Shown: positions 47,601-61,200 of the stretch, piece by piece
Position numbering within the stretch: position 1 is the first letter of the stretch
Layout: each line of letters starts with the position of its first letter
Assembly: GCF_012516495.1 (NCBI RefSeq)
Contig: NZ_CP051214.1
Coordinates: forward strand, 682,001 to 746,000
Reading direction: 5' to 3'
DNA: 64,000 nt
DNA from: Mycoplasma sp. 1654_15
GTDB lineage: Bacteria > Bacillota_I > Bacilli_A > Mycoplasmatales > Metamycoplasmataceae
The notes under the pieces: generated by a model
Database searches by the model: none
Told to the model about the DNA's origin: nothing
The model's input: the letters and a program-made list of their open reading frames with translations, nothing else
Translations under genes and position numbers: made by a program

Positions 47601-50600
47601 ACTTTGATTGCATCTGTTGTTATTGGCTGACTTTGTTGATTTGTTCCTTTGATTCTATAAACTAGTTTTACTTTTTTATCATTAATTAAATAATCAACTA
47701 ATCTATCGAATTCAAAAGTTAATCTATTTTCTGTTGTAGAAATTTTTTCATATTCAAATGAAGTAATTGAAACTGAAGTAAATGTAGTTGTAAAGTCTTT
47801 GATGTGGAAAGTTTTAGTGTTTTGTTGTTGATTTAGATTGTCATATTCTTTTGCAAATGGAATTAAAACTTCTCTTTGTGGATTATTTACGTTTTTAATA
47901 ATTAAAGAAGGAGAACTATATTGAGTTAATTTAGATAAATTACTAAAACTAAAGGTTGCTTCATTATTATTAATAGTTGCAGTAGCAGAAATAACACCAT
48001 CTGGACCATTAAATGATAAAGTAGCTGAATGTGTATTAAATACCTGTGCTGAATCACTATTTAAATTTTTAAATTTAACTTTAACATTAGCACTATCTTG
48101 TATTAAATTTTCTGTAGAAATTTGAGAGATAACACCATGAGTTGCAAAATTAGCTTGGGTTATAGTTGAAATATTTTGCTGATTTCATTCTTTATTATCT
48201 AATTTAAATATAGGTTTTAATACATTATCAGAATCAGCTAAAGTAGTTGGCTGTAAATTAGAAGTTGGAGTAATTTTTTCAATACCTACTTCAAAGGATT
48301 TAATCTCGAATTGAGCTCCTTCTTCTAAGTTAGTTAAATTTGTTTCTGCTTGATAAATACCGTTTTTGTTTGTAATTGTAACGTCTTTTGTCTCGGTTCA
48401 ATTTCTGTTAGTATTTTGGTTTTTTGCAGCAAAAACAATTTTTACTTGTTTATTGTCTAAGTAAAAATCTATATTAGAATCAAAGATGACGCTAATGTGG
48501 GCTGAGTCTGTATTTATTTTATCTACTTTCACATCTACTAGATTAATTTCAGAAACTATTGTAGCAAAAGCTTGATTTGTTTTTGCTTGCTCTGAGATAG
48601 TAATTGGTGTATTTCCTGCATCTGAAACTAGTAATACATTTTCAATTACGTATTCAGAATATTTTTCTAGATTTTTTAATTCAATAGTAATTGAATGATT
48701 AGATACTTTGTTGTTAGAATCAGATGTAACAGAAAATATATTTCCAGTTCTTACTTGTTTGTAAAATACTTGAATTTGTTTTTGGTCATAGAAATTCTCT
48801 GAGTCTGAGAAATTAATTTTTACTTTTGCAGAATTTTGTTTGATTTCAGAGAATTCAAAATTTTTAACTTGTGATTTAGTATAAAGTTTTGTCTGATTTC
48901 AGTCATGTAATCTAAGATCTGGTTTATTAACATCGCTCATTTGCTCAATTACATAAGTAGAACCTGGATCTAAGTTATCAAAAGTAAAATCAGCTGTTAA
49001 ATCTGAGTTTATTTGCACTTCTTTTTCAAGTACAGCATTTGAATTTAGATTTTGAGTTGTATCTGCTGGCTCAGTTTTTTTAAGCTTAATTTTTATTTTG
49101 TCATTATATAAATAAGCGTCGCTAAAGTTGTTAAAGTTTAGAGAAACTCCAACAGAAGTTAGTTCTTGAACATTTTGGTAAATATTAATAATTTTTGCAT
49201 CTTCTGCAAGTGTTTTTCACTTAATATCTTCGGAAGTGTCTTTGTTTATATTTTTATTTCAGACTAGATTTTGGAAATTATAAGCAACATCTAAAATTTT
49301 ATAATCAGTAAATTTAGTTAAGTTTTTAAGTTCAAACTTTAAAGTCTTATTATTTTGATCATATGAATTTTGTTTTTGAGTAAAAATAGTTTGATCAGAA
49401 AGTCTTTGGTAAACTAAAATTGCATCTTTAATATCTTTAGTTTTTGGATCAGAGTTTTCTAGTTTAACTAAAATATCAATAGAATCTTGTTTAAGGATTT
49501 CTTTTTGAAATGAACCAACACCTAAATAAGTGTAAAACTCTGTTTGTGTATTAGGATCGTTGGTTTTAAAGACAAATTTAGTATCAGCGATATCAGTTTG
49601 TGATTCATCAACTTTAACATTTACTAATTTGTATTTAGATCCTGCTTCTAAGTCTTTAATTTTAAAGGATGTATTAAGACCTAATCCAACTGTAGTAGCT
49701 TCTGATTCAAAAACTGTAGAATCATTTTCTTTTTGATAAAGTAATTTTAATTTTTTATCAGCTAAAAATAAGTTAGCTCCTAAATCAAATGAAACATCAA
49801 CAGTTGCTGAATTAGGCATTATATCATTTACTTTAGCTGTAGCAATAATTACTTGTTTATGAGGTGTAGTAAATGAATTATTTGGTAATGATTTAATAGT
49901 AATGTCAGTAAAGTTAACTAAAAGAGGATCTAAATAAACATTTTTAATCTCATAAGTTGTTTTTTTCTGTAGGTTATTTAATTTAAATTCAGCTACAATT
50001 TCGCCATTTTCTTCTTTTACTTCAGTATCTGCAAAATCATTAGAAACTACTGTATCTTTTGATTCATATAAAAGTTTTACGTTTCTAGTTTTTTTGTTTT
50101 GTAATTGTTCATTTAAAAGTGATTTTGTATAGTCACCAAAAACTAATTTAACTGTAGCTGATGTATCTTTAAGATCTTTAATATCAATTGACTTAACAAA
50201 TATTTTAGTTGCAAATTGATTTGAACTTAAATCATTTTGTTTAGAGTTTGGATCAAATATTAATTCAATTTTTCTTTGTGGATCGTCAGCTAAATGAATA
50301 GAATCTAGTTGATATTTAACCCCATCTTTAAACTCAATTAGACTAAATTTAATATTATAATCTTTGGCTTCAACAGCAGAAGAAGAAATAATTGGACCAA
50401 ATCCATCTTTTGCACCTTCTTCAGATCCTGTGTAATTTAATTGTTTATATTTTAAAATAAACTTATGCCCATTTAATCAAGAAAATAAAGGAGTAAATCC
50501 AATGTTGTATTCAACTGAATTAATTTTAGATTCTGGGAAAGATTTAATAAATACTTCAACATCTAATTCATGTGTTGTAAAAGATCTTCTTTTTGCATCT

Positions 50601-52201
50601 TTTGTATTTTCTAGATTCTTATCAAATAAAATCTTTTTAACACTAATTGGTTGATTTGGTTGATCATTAGATGTTGGTGTGTTTGTATCATCAAAATAAA
50701 CAACTTGATTATTTTTTAATAATAATTTAACAGAATCTACAAAGTATTCAGTTTTTTGGAATAAATCATTTGCTTGGAAATTAAGGTGATAAATATTTGT
50801 TTTGCTTGCATCTTTTTTAACTAACGCAGTAATTTTTTTACCAGAGATTGGAGATAAACTAAGTGAAGCTTCTTGATCAACAATCAAGTCAGGATCTAAA
50901 GCTGATGCAAAAGTTATATTAATATTTGCACTTGAGGTACTTACTTTATCAAATTGAATATCTGTAATTTGTGTAGAAGATGAAAACTCTCTTTGTTTTT
51001 CGTTTATTAATTTAAATTCAATTCCAGTATTTGCATTTTTGTCTTTAATATAAGCATCTGTTACAAATACTTTTTCAACACGGTATTTTGTTCCTGGTTC
51101 TAAAGTATTTTGTGAATTAGTACTATCTAATTTAAATTCAGCTATTTTTGATCTAATTACAGAATCTAATGTAAATAATTTAGGACTTGGATTTTTTGGA
51201 TCTACTTTTGAATATTGTAATTTAACTTTTTTACCTTCTAATGATGTTTTATTATCATCATTTTCATCAAAACTTAATAATAAAGTTTTTGAATAATCAT
51301 CAATATCACTTGCAGTTATACTATCTACTCAAACAGTATTTGCATGAGTGTCAAAACTTCTATTTTCTTCAGATAAGTGATTATATAAGTTATCAATTTT
51401 TCTAGATGCAAATGAATCAGGAGAAAGTTGTTCTATTAATTTTACTGATTCAATTACATATTTTCTATTAGGTGTTAAGTTTTTGATTACAAATATTGCT
51501 TTTTGATTTGCTACAGTAGCAGAATCAACGTAAGAAGTAATACTTTCTTGTGATAAGTTTTTAGTTTTAACTGACAATTCCTGTGAAACACCATCTTGTG
51601 AGATGTTTGTATTGATGTAGTGATATTGAAGGGCTACTTTTTTATTATCAAGTGAATTTATTGAGTCATTAAAGTCAACTATTACATGTGCTTCTTTGTT
51701 TGAAATATTATTAAATGTAAATGACTTAACTGATGCTTTTGTAGTTACAAAATTGTTAGTGTTTTCTGAGAAGGTAAATAGTTTTTTAATTTTTCTATTT
51801 TTATAGAAATTATTTTGTGCTTCTACTTGAACATAATATCTACTTCCAGCTGCTAAAGACGCAGATTCAGGTTGAACATAATTATATTTTCTTGAAAAAT
51901 AATCATATTTTGCTTTAGTAGATACAACTTTGTTTCCTTGTTCATCAACTAAGTGCACATTTAAATCTGCATATTCTAAATCATATGCATCTTGATCTGC
52001 AAGTTCAAAACTAAAATTTACTGCTTTATCTGTAGTTAGATTATCAAAATCCTGTTTTAGATCTATAACTTTATACTGAATACCTTTTCAATTCTTTATC
52101 AAATATGGAATTAAAAAGATAGAACCAAGCGAAGCTCCAGCAATGGCTAAAGAAACTATAGCAAGTGCTTTTTTCTTAAAAGATTTATTTTGTTGTTTCA
52201 T
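41669..52201 (-). CDS. Giant modular surface protein (3,510 residues), expressed copy with variable C-terminus
   Basis: One continuous frame in the mollicute code. A basic N-terminus is followed by a single hydrophobic helix (ALAIVSLAIAGASLGSIFLI, about residues 12-31) without a lipobox Cys, so it is secreted or membrane-anchored at its N-terminus. The body is many tandem modules of roughly 110-150 residues with the pattern VxLxFxxxDxFLxNKxIxLxY, then LxxGxxYxIxxI, probably beta-sandwich folds. They resemble the DUF1410-type repeats I associate with mycoplasma and ureaplasma surface proteins, unverified. The last ~490 residues form a separate terminal region, present again in the silent cassettes. 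AAGGAG lies before the ATG, 24 bp after the next giant gene. Likely adhesin or antigen. Confidence 0.87.
42951..43138 (-). repeat. Inverted-repeat box, copy inside the expressed gene
   Basis: Complement of the cassette box at 39416-39603, marking the start of the variable C-terminal region (YEDLDRTSAKSVGSLTS). The reading frame is the same in both copies, so an exchange here keeps the protein in frame. Confidence 0.85.
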
Positions 52202-52224
52202 TTTACTCCTTATAGTTTTGAAGA

Positions 52225-55200
52225 TTATCTTATTTTAATAGTTCTATGAATTTTATATGCATTAGTTGGATCTATTAAGAATTGGGTTTGAATATATTGA
52301 GTAGAAGAACCTTGATTTTGGCTAGATGTATCATAACCTGCACCTGAAATATCTTTAACTAAAACTCCTAAAAAAGTTAGATTTTTTTGATTGTATATAA
52401 GATTATTCTTGAGTGAAAAGTTTAATTCTACTTCATCTTGAGTTCTAAAACTTGAGGCATTAAATAAATTTACAGGCAAGTTTAAGTCATCTCCAGCAAA
52501 ATAAATTTTTTGATCTTCATCCATAAACATTGCCAATGCAGCTCAGTTATTTCATCCACCTTTCATCATAAAATTATTAGGTCTTGATAAATATACTTTT
52601 ACATTATTAATATTGGAATGTGGATTGTAAGTCCATCTTTTAATATATAAATTACTTGTTAATGCATTGCTAAAATCAGTTTGTGAAGATAAAGTATTTG
52701 ATGAGTAATTTAAAGATAAATTATTATTATTATTATTTTGTTTTTTAAAATTAAAGGGGTCAAAACCTTTTTTTAAATTACCAGAATTAACTCCTCCATT
52801 AGCAGTGTCTATAGTTATAAACTCATTTAAAGATATCATCGGATCAATTAATCATCTTTTTCTTCCACTTGGATTATATATGGTTAAATTGTTTGTTTCT
52901 GGATTATCAGAATCTTGTAATATTTTTATTTTGCTTAAATCTAGTTCTGCTATTTGTGCGCCAAACAGTTTTAGTGTTTGGGTTTGGGTTAAATCATAGA
53001 AAAATGTAACAAAAGCATAATGACTACTAAATATATCTTCTCCATCATCATTACTATTTCGTTTAGCATAATCAGCAGCTGATAAAGTTTGAATATATTG
53101 AGGACGCTGGGAAGCTGCTATTAATTGAGTTGCAACACCTGATTGTGGAGATATACTATTATCATTTCCATTAAAAATTTCGTTTATATCCTTATTTCCA
53201 GTTCATACATTTTCTTGAGTTGCAATAGTAAATCGATTATTATAGTTAAATGGAGTCACCTTAATATCCACCGGTTCAAACTGTAAATTAAATGATTGTT
53301 TGTTAACTTTTTCTACTGTTCATCTATCATTTGCTCAACTGTTTTCTTGATCATTGGTGGTTTTAATTAATCCTGTTGGATCGTAGACTGCTATGGTAAA
53401 TCCAAATAAGTCTTTATCATAGTTCATTGTTGAAGTAGCTTGCTCAATATATAACTTAGGTCTAATCTTAGTTTTTATTTCTTCACCATAAACTGTTTTG
53501 GTAATACCATCATGACCAAAACGAGATGTAAAGTTTTTAGAAAATACTGTTTCAACATAAGTTTGAGTTTCTATTCAGTTATATGATGCTTCTATAACAC
53601 TAACTTTAATGTCTTGACCTATTAAAGATTTAATATCTGTCGCTTCTAAATCAAATGAAAGTTCTTTTACACCAGGGCTTTGATCAAAACTAGCATTTTT
53701 TACTTCATAACCATTTGATGAAGCTGTGTGTGTATTATCTTTTGTTCAGTTTAAATATAGTTCTTGATTATTGAATTTAACTTTTACTATTGATTTTTCC
53801 ATTCATCAATTAAATTGTGAATTTGGAAATTTTTTATTTGAAACTAAAGTATTGTTTGGATCGTTGAATTTAAGTTTTAAAGTGGTTTTTCATTTTCCAT
53901 TCAATTGTAATGTAGTCTCACCTGCATAGAGCCTTTCAACTGTTGGATAGTCATAAATAGTTTGGAAGATGATTTGTTGGTCTTCAGGTATTTGTTGAAC
54001 AGATGTATTAATTAAAGGATTTGTTTCTGTACCTTGTAGAACTTGTGTGTTAGTGTTTTGTGGAATTCCCACAGCTATTTTTTTTGTATTACTTGCTAGA
54101 GATATTTCTGTAATTTTTGTTACTTGGAATTTGTGTCCTTCATCAAGTGTAGTTTTTTGATTGCTTACTTGTCCATTTTGTTGAACTTCTGAAACATAAT
54201 CTTTACTAATGTCAAATCTTAAAATGTTTTTATTTGTTAATGATTGACCTCCGAAAGAATCATTATAATCATTTCTTACTTGTACAGGCTGACTTGATAT
54301 ATATTTTTTCTGAGTTTTTTTATCTTCAAATTCTATTTGATATGATTTATCTTTCATAATTGCAGCATTTAACTCATTAACTTCCAATATTAATGTTGTT
54401 TTTTTAGGGTTTTGGATATCAACTGCTTGAATAGTTTTTAAAATATCAATTACATCTCCAGAAGTTTGGAAGTGTTTTTTAGCTTCTTTATCCCCTCTTG
54501 GATTAAATGCAGAATCAAATTGAATTGGTTGATTATTTTGTGGCTGATTTGAGGTGGCATTATGAGTTACTGTTTCTACAGTGTAATTGGTTCATTTAAC
54601 TAAAGAAGTTAAATTAAATGTTGCATATACTTGGTTTTGATTTTGATTATCTTCTTGAACCACTGCAGCAACTTCTTTTGTATTATTTGATGTATTACTT
54701 AATCCAATAGTAGAACCTTGCTTAATAGTTAATTTTACTTGCTGTCCTCTTAAAGTTTTTTCTTTATCAGCAAAAACCACTTTTACATTAGCACTATGAT
54801 CTAAAGCTCTTGTTTCTTCTTGATTATTGTTATTTGGATTTTGAATTTTATCTAATTGTATATCACTTACTTCTACGTGAGTATAAAAGGCTTTTCTGTT
54901 TACTTGACTTTCTTGGAATGAAGTTGTGTTGATTGAATTATCTAGTTGCACACTAATAGAATACTTAAGTGAAATAATTTTTTCAATTTCATATTTAGTA
55001 CCTGGTAGTAAATTATTTAATTGATACTCAATTTCTAACTCATTACCTTGTTGTCTTAAACTTGCTGGTTGAGAAGTTAGAACTACATTATCACTTGCAT
55101 TTCTATAAGATAATACAATGTCATTTCCATTATCACTTAACAAGAACTTATCATCTTGTTTTAATCTTACTTTAACTTTAGCAGATCTTGTAGTAATTTG

Positions 55201-58200
55201 TTCATATGTTAAGTAAGTAATATCTGCAGTTGTTGCTGCAACATCAAATTTTTTGTCTGGGTCTTTAACAGTATCAGCAAATTTTATTTGGGAATTTGCA
55301 AATCCTTGAACTCGAGTTAAATCAGTTTCTAATTTTACTATTTGATACTGACTACCTTTTTCTAAACCATCTAGATTAAATACCACTTTATTATCAGCTG
55401 CTGAAAATGAAGCTTGTTTAGTACGAGTTTGTCCGTTATTAACAACTATTCCTTGTTTTACTAATTGATATGTTAATTGAAGCTGTTTATTTTGTTGGAT
55501 GATTTTATTATTATTGTTTAATTCAATTGTAACAGTGGCTTGTTTTTCAAATGTAGATACTGATGAAATAGATTTAATAGATGTATTAGTATAAATGGTG
55601 TTGTTAGTAACTGGTTCTGGATTAGTTATAGTAACTGGTATAACTTGTAATAACTTAGGATCAGTTTTTTGAATTGTATTTTTTAATTTTAATTGAATAT
55701 TAGTAATTTGATATTGTTGACCATTAGATAGTTGACTAACATTAAAAACTTGATTATTTTGAGTTAAATCAGTTCAATTAATTACTTTTTGTGCTTCAGA
55801 TTTATCAACACTTTGATAATTAATTTGAACTTGATATTTGTTTAAAATATTTTCTTCATTTTGATTTACTTTTAAAGTAAATTCACCTGAATCATCTTTA
55901 TTTTGTTGATTTGCACTAACTTGAACATTTACAGAATCAATATCTGTTTCAAATTTTTTCTGTTCATTGTCAAAAGTTGAAACAAAATTGTACTCAACTT
56001 GCTGACTTGAAGTTGATTCTGTTAATTTAATTGCTTTAATTTGGTATTTTTGAATTTTAACTAAGTCGTTTAACTGAAAAAGAAATTGTGAGTTAGATAA
56101 TTTTGTTACTTGAGTTTTAGATATTTCAATTTGATCATTTTCTTTGGTAAATACTATAGTTGCGTCAGTATCTTTAAATTCTTTATTTTGGGAATTATCT
56201 AAAGTTACTAAAACATTTGCTGTTGTTTCAGATGTATTTGTAACGATTCTAGAGATAGCTACTTCTGTTTTAAATATTTGTTGTTGTGAAGTAACTTTAG
56301 TTTGATCAATATTAATTAATGTAGTAATGTTGCCTTGTAATCCTTTTTGGTTTTCCATATCTTGATTAGACATGAATAGACCATCAATTTTATATTCACT
56401 ACCTGCACTTAGTTTATCAAGTTCAAATTCAATAGAATATTCTCCATTAGATTCTGTTACTTGTTTTGCTTGTGTAGAATATTTAGGATTACCTTCTAAT
56501 ATGGCAGTATATTTTAGATAAAGACTAATATTTTTATCTTTTAAGAACTTATCTTTTGCATCAAATTCTAATTTAACTTTTGCTTTAGAAATTTGATCTG
56601 ATGTTGATAAACTATTAGTTTCATCAGTAATTTTTACAACTGTTGCATATTCAGTAGTAGTTGTAAATTCTTTTTCAAATTTAGCAGGAGAAGAAGAAGC
56701 AGGAGAAGAAGATTGAACCTCTTCTTGTAATTTTAAATCTTTTTGGTTTTGTTTTAAACGAACCTCAGATACTACATATTGAGTGTTTTTATCTAAATCA
56801 TCGAGTAAGAAAATCGCCCTACTACTACTACTGATAACCAGTGCATCTTTAAGATTTAAAAATCGATTTGGTTCATTTTTCTTGTAAACTTTTAAAGCTA
56901 ATGTAGAACCATTAAAGATACCTGCAGTATCATTTAATTCAACCTCAATCCTTGCGCTTGTATCTCTGACTTCTTGTTGTGGAATTAAAATTTGTTTTAT
57001 TGATGTTAGTGTAGTAAAGATTTTTTGAGTTGGTAAAACAGTTTGTCCAAATTCTATTCTTACATTTTCTGGATTATCTTGATTTACTTTTTCTTGTGGT
57101 AAGGTTTGTGTTTGAGTATAACGAACGCGATTGATTTTTGAACCTTGTTGGTATTCAATAGAAGTAATTTCGTATTGTCCAACTTGTAAATTAGATAAAG
57201 TAAAACTTGCTTTATATGTGTTTGTTCCATTATCTTTTGTTGCTATTGCTGTAATAGGTTGCATACTTGATGAGGTATTATTTACATTTCTATAATTTAA
57301 TTGTATTTTAGTAAATTCATTTAAATAATTATTATCTGCAGCATCAAAACTTACTTCTAATTGAGCAGAATTAGAGGTAATGCTTTTATATTCAATATTA
57401 GTAATAGATTGAGTCTCAGGAATAGTTTTAAATATTTGTCCTGTTTTTTGTGACTCTATTAAAGCTGTTTGGGAATTTGTTTGTAATTGAGTAGCTAAAG
57501 TTTTGTGTCTATCATCAAAGTTTTTAACTAAATCTTCTGTTTTAATTAAAATTGAATCATAATTTGTAGATGCACTAGATTTATCTGCTGGATTTCAGTA
57601 TAAACCTAAAATTTTATAGTTTTGATATTTTACTAAATTTGTTAGACTAATTGCTACTCTTGAATTTTTAACTTCAAATTCTTGTGAAGACATTTCTTGA
57701 TCTTTTAGTTGTTCTTGTTGATTTTTAATATCAACTTTTTGATATTTTAAAACAACTTTGTGACCTTCTAATTTTCTTGGTGTGTCTTTGAAAAATACAT
57801 CAATGTTTCAACTAGTTTCTGAATTTGGATCGGATTTGTTTTCTATTCTTGAAACTGCTGGTAATGTACCGAATGTTTTATTTTGTTGTGATTGATCATC
57901 AAAAGTTATTTTTAAATCTGAAGTTGCACTTTGTTTGTCATATGAAATACCAGTTACAATAATATTAGAACCATATGGAAGATTAGTTAAATCTGCTTCA
58001 AAATTTGATGAATTTTGTTTATAAACTAAATTAGCAGTTTGAATCTTACCACTTCCAGAAGCTAGATATCTAAGTTGTAAGTGTTGTTGATAAGTGGCGT
58101 TTTTACTTAAAAATGAATCTAGTTGATCAAAAGATACAGATACTTTTGCTGAATCTGCAGTAACTGAAGAAAAAGATAAAGAACTTGTTCTAGCTGTAGT

Positions 58201-61200
58201 TGGCATTATATGGAAAGTTCTTTCGTCTTCAGAGATAACATTTCCTACTTGTCCATTTTGACCAAATTTTCAGAGATAAAACTTAGTAAATGCAGGTGTT
58301 GCTCTTCTAGTACGACCTGATGGTGTTGGATTTTCAGCTCATTCTACAGATTTAATTACATAAGTTTCATCTTTAGTTAAATTAGATAATTCAAGTTTAG
58401 CATTTGAATTTTGAATTCCTACTTCTTGTGATTCTTCTGTACTACCTGTAGCACTTTTTTTCTCGTAAGTGATTTTTAATTTTTTACCTTCAAAAGTTCT
58501 TTGATCATTCTTAAAGTTTTTAAGAGGATCTTTTATTGAAATATAAATTGTACGAGCTGTTTCTCCATTGTTTACAACTTTAATTTGTGTTACTACTGGT
58601 TTTGTAACTAATAATCTTTGATCATCACTTACAGAATTAGCAAAGAAAATATTTTTAAGTTTTGGATGATTTTGTGCTTCTTGTTCTGAAGAAATATCTT
58701 TAATTTTTACAATTTTATAAATTGTTGCTGGATCTAAATCTTGTAATGAATGATCATCAATTACTGTATTTCCACTAGAATCTGTTACTGTTGCTTCAAC
58801 AACTTTTTCTTGTCCATCTTTAACATTTGCTTTTAAAGTAATTTTTAATTTTCTACCAATTAAGAATCTGTCTGTATCTTTGAAATTTAATTTAATAGTT
58901 GCACTATTTTTTTCTGAATTAGTTACAAATTCAGTGCTTGTATGAATAGAAGTAATTTCAGTAGTTCAAGGATTTAAATATTGTTCTTTTTTAGAAGTAT
59001 CTAATTTACTAAATCCTGCTAATTCAGTAAATGTTTTAGCTTGTGAATCGTCAGAGATTTCTATTTTTTCAATTTCGTAATTTTTGGCTTTAGTTAAATT
59101 CCCTAAACTAATTGAAAAATTAGAATTTTGCACTGCAACCATATCTGAAACTAATGTTTGAGACTGTGGTTGTTGCTGGTCTTTATCTTTATAAGTAATT
59201 TTTGCTTTTCTGTTATTTAAAGAACCAGAATTATCGTGTAATTTGAAATTAATTCTAAATGCAGATTCTGTTGGTTGCTCTCAGTTAATTGTATCGATGG
59301 TTGGTGTTGGTACAAAGAAACGTTTTTCTAAACTAGCTTCTGAATCTACTTTAGTAGAAAAGACAATGTTAAAGTCTTTATTTTTACCTAAAATTGGTTT
59401 TTGATTATTTTCTTCTAATTCAACTTTTAAAACTTGATATTTATCACCAGATTTTAATTGTTGTAAACTAAATTCAACTGTTTTTTTATCATCTGAAATT
59501 GTTGCTATTTCTACAGGAACTGAAATAGTTTCTGTTTTATTTGCAACATCTGAGATATTTCTATAACTTATTTTTACTTTTTGACCTTCAATAAATTTGG
59601 AATCTTTATCAAAAGTTAGTTTTACTTTTATTTGGTCTGCTTGTGTATCTAAAAATTCAATTTTTTCAACAACAGCTTTTGAAGCACTAATTCTAAATGT
59701 TGAGTTTTGTTTAATTTCATTTTCTTGTTCTTTTATTGTAGGTTGTAAAATTTGGCTAAAGTTAGGATTGCTTTGTTGTGCATTTACTGCTTGGTCATCT
59801 ACTTCAATTTTTTCTATTTCGTACTGATCTGTTTTAGATAAATTATCAAAACGGAATGTATAAAATGGAAGATTTGTATTAATGATTTGTTCATTGGTTA
59901 GTTTTTGATTGTTTTGATTTTTAATTGTAACTTTTATTTTCTTACCAATAATATCTTGTCAAGTATCATTAAATCTTAAAACTATTTTGGCACTTGCTTC
60001 TTTTTTAGTATCTACTTCAACTGATTTTAAAGTTGCTCTTGTTTTTAGAGTTTTATGCTCGTTGTCGATTTGGTTAGTATAGAAAACAATCGGCTCAACA
60101 TCGTTTTGAGCTTTTTCAAATGAAACTATATTATAAACACTTCCATCATCTAGGTTTTTAAGCTCAAAACTTGCATCTTTATTAGTTACATTTAAAGTTG
60201 ATTCTTGAGTTAATAAATCTGATAATGAACCTAATTTTCTATATTTAACAACGATTTTTTGATTATTTAAGTAAGAATCTAGATCATTTAGTGTTAGTTT
60301 AAATTTAGCTGTGTTTTTTGTAGATTGTTCTATCTCAATTTTGTCAATATTAGCAGTTTTTGGCACTGTTGAGAAAAATTGAGATTTTTGTTTTTCTGGA
60401 TCAGTTGATGTTAATGTTTTTTTAAATGGAACATATATTTTTTTCTGTGAATCTGCTAAAGTAGAAGGTTGAAGCACATTTGGATTATCTACTATTTCAA
60501 GACCTTGATTTTCAATTAGTTGGTATTTTCCTTTTTTAACTAAATCTGTAAGGTTAAATACAACTCTATTATTAATAATTGGAGCTGATATTGAATGTTT
60601 TTCTTCTTTGTCTTTATCTTGTAATTGCACACCTGTTTGTTCTACTAATTTATAGTTTAAAACAGCGTATTTGTCTCTGTATTCACCTAGTGCATCTGCT
60701 AACTGAATAACAACACCAATTGTTCTTTCGATGTCGTTTTTATAGGTAATTTCTAAAATTCCTGATGAGGTAAAGAAGGATTTATCGCTTGTTTTGATGT
60801 TTTTATCAAATAAGATTTGAGTAAGTAAAGCTGAGTCTTTTGCACTATTTTGTTCAGCTGCTGAAAGATCAGATTTTAACTTAATGTTATTAATAATGTA
60901 TTTTGTACCTAGTTCTAAAGGTTTATTTTCGTATTGGCTTACTTTAAATTCAATTTTTGGATCGTCATTTCCATTTGTAGGTTTAAGTTGTGCTTCTACT
61001 TCTTCAATTTTGCTTGAACCTAATTTGTTAAATTGAAGTAATACTGTTTTTCCTTGTAAAATATCAGTAGCATTTTTAGATAATGTAATTGTAATTGTTG
61101 AATTATCTTGATCACGAGCGGTATTTTCAATTTTAGTAACATTAATTGTTTCTGCTACAGTTGAGAAGAATTTTTTGGTTTCATCAAGTGCTGCAGATAC